A stretch of 64,000 bases of DNA from Symbiodinium natans (lineage: Eukaryota > Sar > Dinophyceae > Suessiales > Symbiodiniaceae). The notes under the pieces were generated by a model. The model did no database searches. It was not told the origin of the DNA and worked only from the letters and a program-made list of their open reading frames with translations. The position numbers were made by a program, and so were the translations under genes. Positions 56,279-64,000 of this stretch are shown here, one piece after another (positions within the stretch are counted from its first letter, which is position 1; each line of letters starts with the position of its first letter). The stretch is from contig CAJNDS010002142.1 of the NCBI GenBank assembly GCA_905221605.1, positions 518,501-582,500 on the forward strand. The letters run 5' to 3'.

Positions 56279-58056
56279 ATGACACGCAGAGCCGAGGTGG
56301 AGGCAAACGCCAGATCCGTCGAGAACGTCTTTGCCCTCGGGGATCCCAGGTATGGTTTAGCGTTTAGGGTTTAGGGTTTGGGGTTTGGGTTTTAGGGTTT
56401 AGGGTTTCGGGTTTAGGGTTTAGGGCGTTTTCTCCCCTCATTGCAGGGTAGGTTTGTGTTTTTCTATACTCGTAATACCCCTAGCCCCTATATAGTCCTT
56501 ATAAAGCCATGCTATGTAATCTTTACAGGGCCCCCAAACCAAACCTACCATTGATTGGGTTCAAGATGATCTGTCTTCGAATGTTTCTTCAAAGGACTTA
56601 CCCCGCCCCTAAACCCTAAACCCTAAACCCTAAACCCTAAACCCTAAACCCTAAACCCAAATCCCTAAACCCTAAACCTAAACCCTTAATAAGCTGAGGA
56701 TCAGATGGAGCCGCTGCCGGAAGTTATGAGCACCGTCTTCGAGCTGGTGGTGAAGGACGCCCTTGCGCCAGCTCGTAGTCCCCTTCTGTCCGAGCGGTAG
56801 GGTTTAGGGTTTAGGGTTTAGGGTTTAGCTGGAAGTAGGGTGAAATCAGTACCCTACATAGGTCCTAGCAGTTCAGTTAACGTAAGCCTCCTTAAACACT
56901 CACACGCAAAATGGTTACAGAACATGCCCAACCATCATGTAGGGTTTCTCCTTGCAGTTTTGAGGCATACTGTGCTAACCTTGTATAACCCACCAAGCCC
57001 TAAACCCTAAACCCTAAACCCTAAACCCTAAATATGCACCCCAGTTCGGAAACCCAGTGAGCCCTCAGCCCGAAGCCCCAAACCCTAAACCCCTTGACAT
57101 GAAGCCCGGAACTGCTGCGTAGCCTGAGACCCCAAACCCTAAACCCTGAACCTAAACCCTAAACCCTAAACCTAAACCTAAACCCTAAACCCTAAACCCT
57201 AAACCCTAAACCCTAAACCCCAAACCCTAAACCCTAAACCCTAAACCCTAAACCCTAAACCCTAAACCCTAAACCCTAAACCCTAAACCGTGAGGAGGGG
57301 ATCTTCAGCTTTACCACGGTCCAGGCCGAGGTTGAACACTTCTTCAACTGCCTGGGCTTTCATCGGATGCACCTTGTACCCTAAACCCTAAACCCTAAAC
57401 CCTAAACCCTAAACCCTAAACCCTAAACCCTAAACCCTAAACCCTAAACCCTAAACCCTAAACCCTAAACCACAATGTGGACCAGGTAGGCCCCTGGGAT
57501 ATTTTTCTTGTTTGTGTCATTGGCTTCAGGGGGATCATATTTAATAATATTTTTCAGAGGGTTTTCAGGGCTGTCTTAGATAAGGGTCTACGTGGGTTGA
57601 GGGTTCAGGTTTCAGGGCTTAAGGGGAGCCTAAGTAATTGCCAACACCTGTTCTTCCCTCATGATTCCTTGCACGCGAGCCTGCATGGACCGAAACGTTA
57701 GGGGCCGTGATCTTTGAGAGGCTGAATGCCTAAAACCTGCGTCATAAGCCCCAAAGCCTCACAGCCCGGAAGCCCTAAACCCCTAAAGCCTTGAAGCCCT
57801 AAGCCCTAAGCCCCGAAGCCCTGAAGCCCTAAACCCCTAACGCCTTGAAGCCCCTAAGCCCGAAGCCCTGAACATTTGAGGCGGCTTGGGCTGCTTCCTA
57901 AACCCTAAACCCTGAACCCTAAACCCTAAATCCTAAACCCTAAACCCTGTGCAGCCAAGGTACTATCAACACTTCACCCCGATGCAAATAGCCAAGCACA
58001 TCCAGTGCCTCATCGCAGCGAAGCACGTGGCCCACGCAACGACGCTCGTGTGCGCG
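56279..58056 (+). CDS. Possible N-terminal part of large NAD-specific glutamate dehydrogenase
   Basis: Exons 56279-56349 (possible start, MTRRAEVEANARSVENVFA), 56699-56796 (DQMEPLPEVMSTVFELVVKD), 57295-57375 (FTTVQAEVEHFFNCLGF) and 57955-58056 (PRYYQHFTPMQIAKHIQCLI then AAKHVAHAT). The last two join in phase 0 over CCCTAAA arrays and a family J element. The order Val-x2-Phe-Phe-x2-Leu-Gly, then Tyr-Tyr/Phe, then Ile-Ala-x-His-Ile-x-x-Leu-x-Ala-Ala-Lys resembles the N-terminal region of the ~115 kDa GDH2-type enzymes, which convert glutamate to 2-oxoglutarate with NAD. No catalytic domain is visible, so this is a tentative assignment from N-terminal similarity. Islands 59357-59433 (DHSAFFLTALSSDPGAPTEP) and 59678-59720 (DEVGSRTGSINDVY) may continue it. 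Confidence 0.4.
57178..57290. repeat. CCCTAAA array (intron)
   Basis: About 16 units directly upstream of exon 57295; a second array (57378-57470) starts just after the exon's GTACCC donor. Confidence 0.9.
57480..57590. mobile_element. Repeat family J
   Basis: GGCCCCTGGGATATTTTTC...AATATTTTTCAGAGGGTTTTCAGGGC; matches 61918-62005 (GGCCCTTGGGATATTC...AATATTTTTCAGAGGGTTTCAAGGGCC). Confidence 0.55.
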
Positions 58057-59723
58057 GTTCGGGGTTTAGGGTTTAGGGTTTAGGGTTTAGGGTTTAGGGT
58101 TTAGGGTTTAGGGTTTAGGGTTTAGGCTTTCAGGGTATAGGGTTCAGGGCTTTAGGTTTAGGGTATAGCTTGGGATTTAGGGTATATATGGTGCAGAGTT
58201 TAAGGTTTAGCGTATAGGGCTCTGGGTTTAAGGTTTAATGTTGTAGAGTTCAGGGTTCAGGAGTTAGGGTCTATAATGGTTGTGGGTTCGGGGTTTAGGG
58301 CTGCGCCCCGCTCGTGCAAAACCCTTAACGCCTCTGTGAGCCACAAGAATTTGCAACAACATCCCCCTTCTCTTGCCTCTCTAAGTACAACATGGGGGTT
58401 TCAAGAGTGCTACCCTTTTTTGGGGGGTCCCTTGAGGGGATTCCATAAAAGGGGTACTCCAATTTTGCATATACACCATCCGAAATAGAGGTCGCTCTCA
58501 ATAATGGTGAGTAGCGCCCCAATTCACGTACCCATCCTAGTGAAATAGGCCCTAAACCCTATACCCTAAGCCCTGACCCCCAGACCCCAGACCCCAAACC
58601 CTAAACCCTAAACCCTAAACCCGAAACCCTAAACCCTAAACCCTAAACCCTAAACCCTAAACCCTAAACCCTAAACCCTAAACCCTAAACCCCCCCCCCC
58701 CCCCCCCCCCCCCCCTCGCCCCCCCGCGCACCTCATAAGGCTCCTAAGCTGAGGAGCCACATTCGAGCCCTGGAGTTCGACTTCAGCACCGCACCTTGCT
58801 CTCCTTAAAGCTTGTTTCATGGCTTTACGAAGTTTTAGCCCTAAACCCTAAACTCTAAACCCTAAACCCTAAACCCTAAACTGCTGACCAGGGTTTCGGG
58901 CCATAGGGTTCAGGAGGCCGCGGCCGAGTGGCAAACAAAAATGTAGAGCTCCGGATATACCTTGTTCCTTTTGGGGTTCAGGGTTTACGGTCCTTTCTGA
59001 AGTTCGCGAACACCAAAAAGGGTACCCGTGAACCTATAAAGTAAAAATGCCAAACCATCCCACATCCGCACCCCAAATCATCAACCCTGAACCCTAGGCC
59101 CGAAAACCAACATTTAGCCGGTATAGGGTTTGGGGTTTAGCGTTTAACGAGGGTTTAGGGTGCAGGTTTTAGGGTTCAAAGTGTACACCCCAAATCCGAA
59201 GCCCTAAAACCTTCGACCTTAAGGTGTACACCCCAAATCCGAACCCCTAGAAGCCCCCAAACCTTGCTCAGGATTTAGGGTTCAGGGTCCCTAAACCCTA
59301 AACCCGAAACCCTAAACCCTAAACCCTAAACCCTAACAACCCCAAACCTTGCTGAGGATCACAGCGCCTTCTTCCTGACCGCCCTTAGCTCCGATCCTGG
59401 CGCGCCGACGGAGCCTCCGCTGCAAGGGCCGGGGTTTGTGGCTTAGACATGATTCAGGGTTTAGGGTTTAGGGTTTAGGCCCTCAAGGACTAGGCTGCAA
59501 AGGAGTCGGGAAGTTCGAGCAATGTTCTTGGTCTGCTGTAGGCTGCATGAGTTTAGGGCTTGAAGTTCTGGTTGTTAGGGAAACCCTAAACCCTAAACCC
59601 TAAACCCTAAACCCTAAACCCTAAACCCTAAACCCTTTATGTTTTTGCAAGTTTAGGTTTACACGAGGTGCTCGCAGGACGAAGTCGGGAGTCGAACGGG
59701 TTCGATCAATGACGTCTATGGTT

Positions 59724-59840
59724 GACTTCCTGGCTCAAAACCCAACTTTTCAACTTTTTGGCTTCTTATAAGGTAGTTTATTCTGAAAATTTCAACTTTT
59801 ATTTCCTTGGGTTTTGGGCCAGTAAGTTGAAGGGCTAAGC
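59724..59840. mobile_element. Inverted-repeat element with ~20 bp TIRs
   Basis: ACTTCCTGGCTCAAAACCCA at the left, TGGGTTTTGGGCCAGTAAGT at the right (17 of 20 pairs). Follows exon island 59678-59720 immediately. Confidence 0.7.
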
Positions 59841-59908
59841 CCATTCAGAACTAGCGGTTCACAGTGGTAGCCGTTCCTTATAGCGACTTGTCTACCTGGG
59901 TGGCTGGT

Positions 59909-60000
59909 CAAAATTATGATCCCTTTTGGGGTGCCCTAAATATTAGGTGCCGTATTATAACAGGGATCCAAAAAGGGACCATAATTTTGACAACCACCCG
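59909..60000. mobile_element. Inverted-repeat element, family M, at the gene's 5' side
   Basis: GGGTGGCTGGTCAAAATTAT at the left faces ATAATTTTGACAACCACCC at the right, TIRs about 31 bp. Ends 33 bp before the ATG at 60034, so it may contribute to the promoter or 5' UTR. Second copy near 27048-27149. Confidence 0.75.
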
Positions 60001-60033
60001 CTTGTTTTAAGAAGCTATCTTCCTTCTATCACC

Positions 60034-60927
60034 ATGCCGTTCCTTCGGAGCGCTGCTCTTCTCATGGGCGCGTCTTTCTGCACTGGCGCAGCACAGAACC
60101 GCGTGAACTGCCACATTCTGCCACAGGGAAGGTGGATGAATGGCACAGCTGAGTGCGTCCCTTCCTGGGCAAAGCGGAATGACATGGAGGAAAGGGCATG
60201 GATGTCGTCCACTGGGAAATTCCTCGTAGTTCAGGATCGCGTCAATTGGTTTGGTCCAAACTATGGCTGGTTGACGGACCACCGAGACAAGAACAAATTT
60301 GGATTGAAATGCGCCAAGGATTTGATGGAATTCCCTAACGCCTGCAGTTCCAAAGTGGCAATTACCCCCACCGACAACCCTGACGAAGTTGTGGGCCACT
60401 TTTACATTGCTCTGTATGCCTTTGGCAGGAGTACTGGCGCCGGAAGCGAAGCTGTTTTGGAGGGAAGAGCAGTGATTCCACAATATCGCACTGGCACGGA
60501 GGGACCCACAATCACATGCTCGTCCATCTTTAAAGTCGTTAGCGGCAGCTGCCTTGGACTTCCCATGAGCGTGGACACTGTCAGACCTGATTCTCCACCT
60601 GAACCACCAGAATACTGGGAACTAAAGTCGCACATTCCCAAAGAGTATGTACCTATAGAGTTCCCAAAACTGGAGACAGAAGGTCAGGCAGCACTGACTA
60701 CAACGGCGGAAACTTCTGCCACGACCACGATGGAAGAGACAGGGGGTCTCCCTTCCTTTGACAGTGTCCCGGTCAGGGCCGTTTCTGCGATGTTGGTTCT
60801 GACTGTTGTCGGCTGTGCAATTTGTGTCAGAAGACACCGGGCAGTTCAGGAAGCAGAGCGGCACAATGATGCCCGGGAGATCGAGATCCACAACGTGACT
60901 TCCGGTGGCGGTGCAGGTCCGCGTTAA
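60034..60927 (+). CDS. Intronless type I membrane protein, function unknown
   Basis: 297 aa plus stop. ATG at 60034 in ACCATGCCG is preferred over the upstream in-frame ATG (59947), which lies inside an inverted-repeat element. Residues 1-20 (MPFLRSAALLMGASFCTGAA) form a signal peptide. The outer part has several Cys (NRVNCHILPQ, TAECVPSW, GLKCAKDL, NACSSKV, ITCSSIFKVVSGSCLG), suggesting disulphides, and a Trp/Tyr-rich centre (WFGPNYGWLTDHRDKNKFG). A Thr/Glu-rich stalk (TTTAETSATTTMEETGG) precedes one transmembrane helix (VSAMLVLTVVGCAICV) and a basic tail (RRHRAVQEAERHNDA). Thus probably a surface or endomembrane protein with a short cytosolic tail. Family not recognised. Unlike its neighbours it has no introns, which suggests an expressed retrocopy or recent arrival. 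Confidence 0.85.
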   Translation: MPFLRSAALLMGASFCTGAAQNRVNCHILPQGRWMNGTAECVPSWAKRNDMEERAWMSSTGKFLVVQDRVNWFGPNYGWLTDHRDKNKFGLKCAKDLMEFPNACSSKVAITPTDNPDEVVGHFYIALYAFGRSTGAGSEAVLEGRAVIPQYRTGTEGPTITCSSIFKVVSGSCLGLPMSVDTVRPDSPPEPPEYWELKSHIPKEYVPIEFPKLETEGQAALTTTAETSATTTMEETGGLPSFDSVPVRAVSAMLVLTVVGCAICVRRHRAVQEAERHNDAREIEIHNVTSGGGAGPR

Positions 60928-60950
60928 AAACCCATCGGGTTCAAGCACAT

Positions 60951-61016
60951 TTTAGGTTTAGGGTTTAGGGTTTAGGGTTTAGGGTTTAGGGTTTAGGGTT
61001 TAGGGTTTAGGGTATA
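60951..61016. repeat. TTTAGGG array downstream of the intronless gene
   Basis: Nine near-perfect heptamers starting about 25 bp after the stop codon. Confidence 0.9.
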
Positions 61017-61056
61017 GAGCTGACCACCAAACGCCGCATCCTCACCCTTCCACGAG

Positions 61057-63941
61057 AGCATCGGCGCGGCGAACCTCAGACGACCAGACGCCATCGACAA
61101 ATCCTTCATCGGGAAGACCTCAACCTGCATGGCTTTCGACGAGCCAGCCCCTGTACTGTACGTGGACTGGTGGGACCTGTCGCCAGACGGGAAGGAAGGA
61201 ACGAGAACTGGTTGGTGTCAATTCTTGCGCCGATCGCTCGCAAGAATGTCCCCGCCCTACCAAGCAACGGTAAGCTAGACAACATGGTCTGGCGTTAGGA
61301 ACTTCAGGGACCTGCATCGGTAGCCATAATGATCCGAATGGTTCCCCCAAAATCGCTCCCTAAAGTTGAGGTATACTGGCCGCCGTCATTATGATGAATA
61401 CTGTTGGGCTGCCTATGTATACCCTTCGATGCAACTAGCCCTCGACAGAGCTCCGTAGATGCTGCATGCCACCAGCAGAAATCAGCAGAATACTGCCCTT
61501 AGCTCCTAACCCGGCAGCACTAAAAGCCTAAACACCTAAAGCCCCTAAACACCTAAAGCCCCTAAACCCCTCTAGATCCCGAAACTCCGAAACCCTCAGC
61601 ACCCCAAACCCTTCCCTAAAGCCCAAACCCCTAGAGCCCTGAAACCCGAAACCCCAAAACCCAGCGCCCGATCGCATCTGCCGCCTCTAAGGAGTCGCAG
61701 CGGCGCACAGAGCGGAAGATCGCAGAGTATATTGGCAGGGGCCCCATGCTGTTGCCTCGGTGTTTAGGGTTTAGGGTTTAGGGTTCTGTGGCCCCATGCT
61801 GTTGTCATGGGTTTCCCTACTACCCCCCCCCCTTAGGTTCCTGCGTTAGATAACCTTAATCAGGCTGAAGTATCCCTGATGAAATAGCTTTAGGGGGCCC
61901 CATACCGTTGCCTCGGTCGGCCCTTGGGATATTCTTTAATTTTCCCTTACTGGGTTTGAGGGTTATACTCAAGAATATTTTTCAGAGGGTTTCAAGGGCC
62001 ATCGTAGTTGCATGATACATTAAGAATCACACGGCCACTTCTCTAGAGTATGGTCCCTTTCGGGGTCCTGATTCAAAGGCGGCCCCTTTTTTAAGGAACC
62101 CAAACAACTCACAAATTAGAGAACTCACCACGCATGTCCACTCCACCTTCCCCGAGCCAAGAGACAGCCCAAAAACGCCCTTTGCCCTAAACCCTGCTAA
62201 GCCCCAACACTAAACCCAGCGCAAGGCAGCATTAGCCACAAAGTACGGCCTATGAACCCCAATAAGCTCCCGACCCGTACAACCTCTAAATCATCTCCCT
62301 GCAGGACTAGGTCGTTTTTGCAGATGAATGTGTCTTTGCAAGTTTCACTTGTCTACAGTCGTGCTACATTCGCAGGGGCTACATGTTTAGGCTGGTTTAG
62401 GGTTAGAGGGTTAGAGGGTTAGAGGGTTAGAGGGTTAGAGGGTTAGAGGGTTAGAGGGTTAGAGGGTTAGAGGGTTAGAGGGTTAGAGGGTTAGAGGGTT
62501 AGAGGGTTAGAGGGTTAGAGGGTTAGAGGGTTTAGGGTTTAGGGTTTACGGAGTTGAAATCCAAGCCTGGGTTTCGGATTTACAGGCCCGAGTTTAGGGT
62601 TTGCTGGGTTTTGGCGGTTCGGGTTAGGGCTTCAGGATTTAGGTTCAGATTTGAGGTGTCTACTGAGGTTTGGGGATTGATGCAGAACCCAGGGCGTGCA
62701 ACTATAGTTCTCAGCAACTTCGAGAACCGGCAAAAAACCCTAAACCCTCCACGCAGGCTTGGATTTCAACAACAAGAGCATCACCCTAACCTTCATGGCC
62801 TCACAGGGCCCAGCCTTCAGAGGCGGCGGGGGCTGTGGAAGCAGGGGTTTAGGGTTGGTTTAGGGTTTAGGGGTTAGGGGTTAGGGTTTAGGGCTGCGGA
62901 AGCAGGGGTTTCGGGTTTGTAGATCGGAATGCTCCCCCTTAATTTTGACAGTCCTTAATAGGGATTATAATATAGGGTACAAGAATCCCTACTCAGGACT
63001 GTTAGTAAAAGGGGGGGAATCCCAATTTATAGGATTTATAGGTTCATGGGGTCTATGGGGTCTTTAGGGTTTATGGGGTTTATGGGGGTATGGGGTTTAA
63101 GAAGTTTGTAGAGTTTACAGAGTTTATAGGGTTCATAGGGTTTATGGGGTTTATGGGGTCTATGGGGTTCATACGATTTATGGGCAGTCGAAGATTTGAG
63201 GAATGTAGGGCGGTTTTCCAGTTTAGGGCTTTTGGATGTTATGATTTTGGGGCTTATAGGCTTCATTTTGAGGCTGTTGATGCGTGGTTTAGACCTTTGG
63301 GGCTTTGGGGCTTTAGGCCCCTTTGTGCGGTTTAGTGCTTTTAGGAGCTTTCAGGCTTCTACGGCTTTTTGGGATTCTGCAGGGCTTAGTAGTTTTTAAG
63401 GGCTCTTAAGGCTTTGGGGCGGCTAGCGGTTTCCAGGGCTGTTAAGGCGGCTTGGAGCTTTAGGGCAGTAGGAGGGTTTCGGGGCTTGTGGTTTTAGATT
63501 TTTGGGGGATTTTAGGGGTTTGGGTTTCAGGGTTCATCCGGGGCCCTGCCCACCAGGAGAAGAAGAGCGCCTTGGCATCTACAACATAGTGGCCTGTCCG
63601 CAGCTGAAACTAGGACCCAGGGTAGGCCCCTTCTTCCCTTTCTTTTAGGGTTAGTTTCTCTTATAAGCACAATTTAAACCAGAAAGGGTACCCTTTAACA
63701 TTCCTTTCTCTTGGGTCTAGGAAATCTAAGGGTAGTTACGTGGTCTCTTCATGTGGCCCCTTACCTTCTTGAAAGGGGTTCTGCATGGGCCCTTGGGTTT
63801 TTAAACGGGCCCCCTCGTAAGGGGGGTCCACACTAAAGGGACCGTGCAAGTACCCTTAGATGATGGCCGTAGGTGGTGCAGCCCTCACCTCCAACCTCAA
63901 CATCCGAGCCCATCACGACTTGGAGATTGAGGGCACTTATG
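61057..63941 (+). CDS. Multi-exon gene running toward the window end, product unknown
   Basis: Exons: 61057-61269 (71 codons, strong GTAAGC donor; SIGAANLRRPDAIDKSFIG ... VLYVDWWDLSPDGKEGTRTG ... RRSLARMSPPYQAT), 61692-61761 (ESQRRTERKIAEYIGRGPML), 62305-62394 (SFLQMNVSLQVSLVYSRATF), 62757-62846 (LDFNNKSITLTFMASQGPAF), 63557-63621 (EEERLGIYNIVACPQLKLGP), 63860-63941 (GGAALTSNLNIRAHHDLEIE). Phase joins hold for 61057/61692 and for 62757/63557/63860; those around 62305 are unresolved. An island near 62686-62729 (GRATIVLSNFEN) is a further candidate exon. The mixture of charged helical and beta-like sequence gives no family I can name. The last exon ends at a family E remnant cut by the window edge. 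Confidence 0.5.
61739..61916. repeat. Repeated exon-end sequence around a TTTAGGG array
   Basis: GGCCCCATGCTGTTG at 61740-61754 recurs at about 61788-61802 after a short TTTAGGG array, and a diverged copy GGCCCCATACCGTTGCCTCGGT lies at about 61895-61916. The first copy is the 3' part of exon 61692-61761. Confidence 0.85.
62398..62530. repeat. GGTTAGAG octamer array
   Basis: About 16 exact tandem copies of GGTTAGAG, bounded by GGTTTAGGG on both sides; a one-base-longer telomere-like variant amplified locally, in an intron. Confidence 0.95.
62831..62915. repeat. Direct repeat of exon end around a TTTAGGG array
   Basis: GGCTGTGGAAGCAGGGGTTTAGGG at 62831 and GGCTGCGGAAGCAGGGGTTTCGGG at 62892 flank a TTTAGGG array; 22 of 24 bases agree. 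Confidence 0.85.
62925..63026. mobile_element. Inverted-repeat element, family B (intronic)
   Basis: CGGAATGCTCCCCCTTAATT...ACAGTCCTTAATAGGGATTA faces CTCAGGACTGTTAGTAAAAGGGGGGGAATCCCAA. Confidence 0.75.
63027..63185. repeat. GGTTTATGGG-type degenerate repeats
   Basis: Variants such as GGGTTTATGGGGTCTATGGG and AGTTTATAGGGTTC. Frames in either strand (PHKPHKPYEPYK, GFMGFMG) are repeat artefacts. Confidence 0.8.
63622..63859. mobile_element. Element family H forming an intron
   Basis: Begins GTAGGCCCCTTCTTCCC directly after the exon ending at 63621 and ends TACCCTTAG before the exon at 63860; removing it keeps the frame open. Same family as 42005-42295. Confidence 0.65.
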
Positions 63942-64000
63942 GCCCTAAGTATAACTGTACTTAGAAGCCCCCCAAGTCCCCTAAGTAGGTTATAAGTAGA
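63935..64000. mobile_element. Family E element, truncated by the window edge
   Basis: TATGGCCCTAAGTATAACTG...CCCCTAAGTAGGTTATAAGTAGA matches the interior of 45752-45877. Confidence 0.6.

Noticed and set aside
57376-57490. Micro-exon reading NVDQ before GTAGGCC
   Set aside because: It would fit between exons 57295 and 57955, but no AG acceptor precedes it; direct joining is simpler and also in phase.
60007-60948. Minus-strand frames of 65-158 codons
   Set aside because: Shadows of the 60034-60927 gene.

Overview
This window looks like nuclear DNA of a dinoflagellate, perhaps of the Symbiodiniaceae or Polarella type. Plant-type TTTAGGG/CCCTAAA repeats occur throughout, not only at an end. All convincing genes lie on the + strand. 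Introns appear to use GT, GC and occasionally GA donors. The long open frames over TG, GA, poly-T and telomere-like repeats are low-complexity artefacts. There is no bacterial gene organisation, and I recognise no tRNA, rRNA or CRISPR array.

The main result is that the window is gene-rich although almost no ORF is long. Small islands of about 20-200 bp carry protein-like reading frames. They sit between telomere-like arrays or short inverted-repeat elements, and many join in phase when those sequences are removed as introns. Typical introns start GTTTAGGG or GCCCTAAA and end in AG, sometimes inside the repeat itself (CCCTAAG, TTTAG). Others are short terminal-inverted-repeat elements whose ends carry the splice sites, i.e. 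introner-like elements. I chained islands by hand; every exon model is an inference that needs transcript support.

Layout. 1-649: 3' end of a gene ending in a membrane segment. 650-4750: inverted-repeat elements and a few exon islands. 4750-8450: AT-rich satellite of about 175 bp units that reverses orientation near 6450. 8700-10200: minisatellite and AT-rich hairpin modules. 10200-16660: segmental duplication full of ~190 bp repeats, one copy interrupted by a 312 bp element with TTAA duplications. 16660-17790: tandem-duplicated gene-like unit. 18090-19190: poly-C and telomere-like arrays. 19204-26517: a gene of more than 20 small exons with a stop. 28362-36092: one or two further multi-exon genes. 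36707-37697: an unusually long exon resembling a motif-A segment of a viral RNA polymerase. 38396-39070, 39072-39942 (apparently complete, 188 aa) and about 40101-40793: three short genes in tandem. 41073-43915: a protein with two related, perhaps ubiquitin-like, units. 44057-49602: several exon sets. 50044-53690: ankyrin-repeat exons. 56279-58056: exons resembling the N-terminal part of large NAD-specific glutamate dehydrogenase. 60034-60927: an intronless type I membrane protein gene, the only long uninterrupted gene. 61057-64000: exons of a gene running off the window.

These genes show no obvious shared pathway. They share an architecture: same strand, closely spaced, tiny exons, and introns made from telomere-like repeats and inverted-repeat elements.
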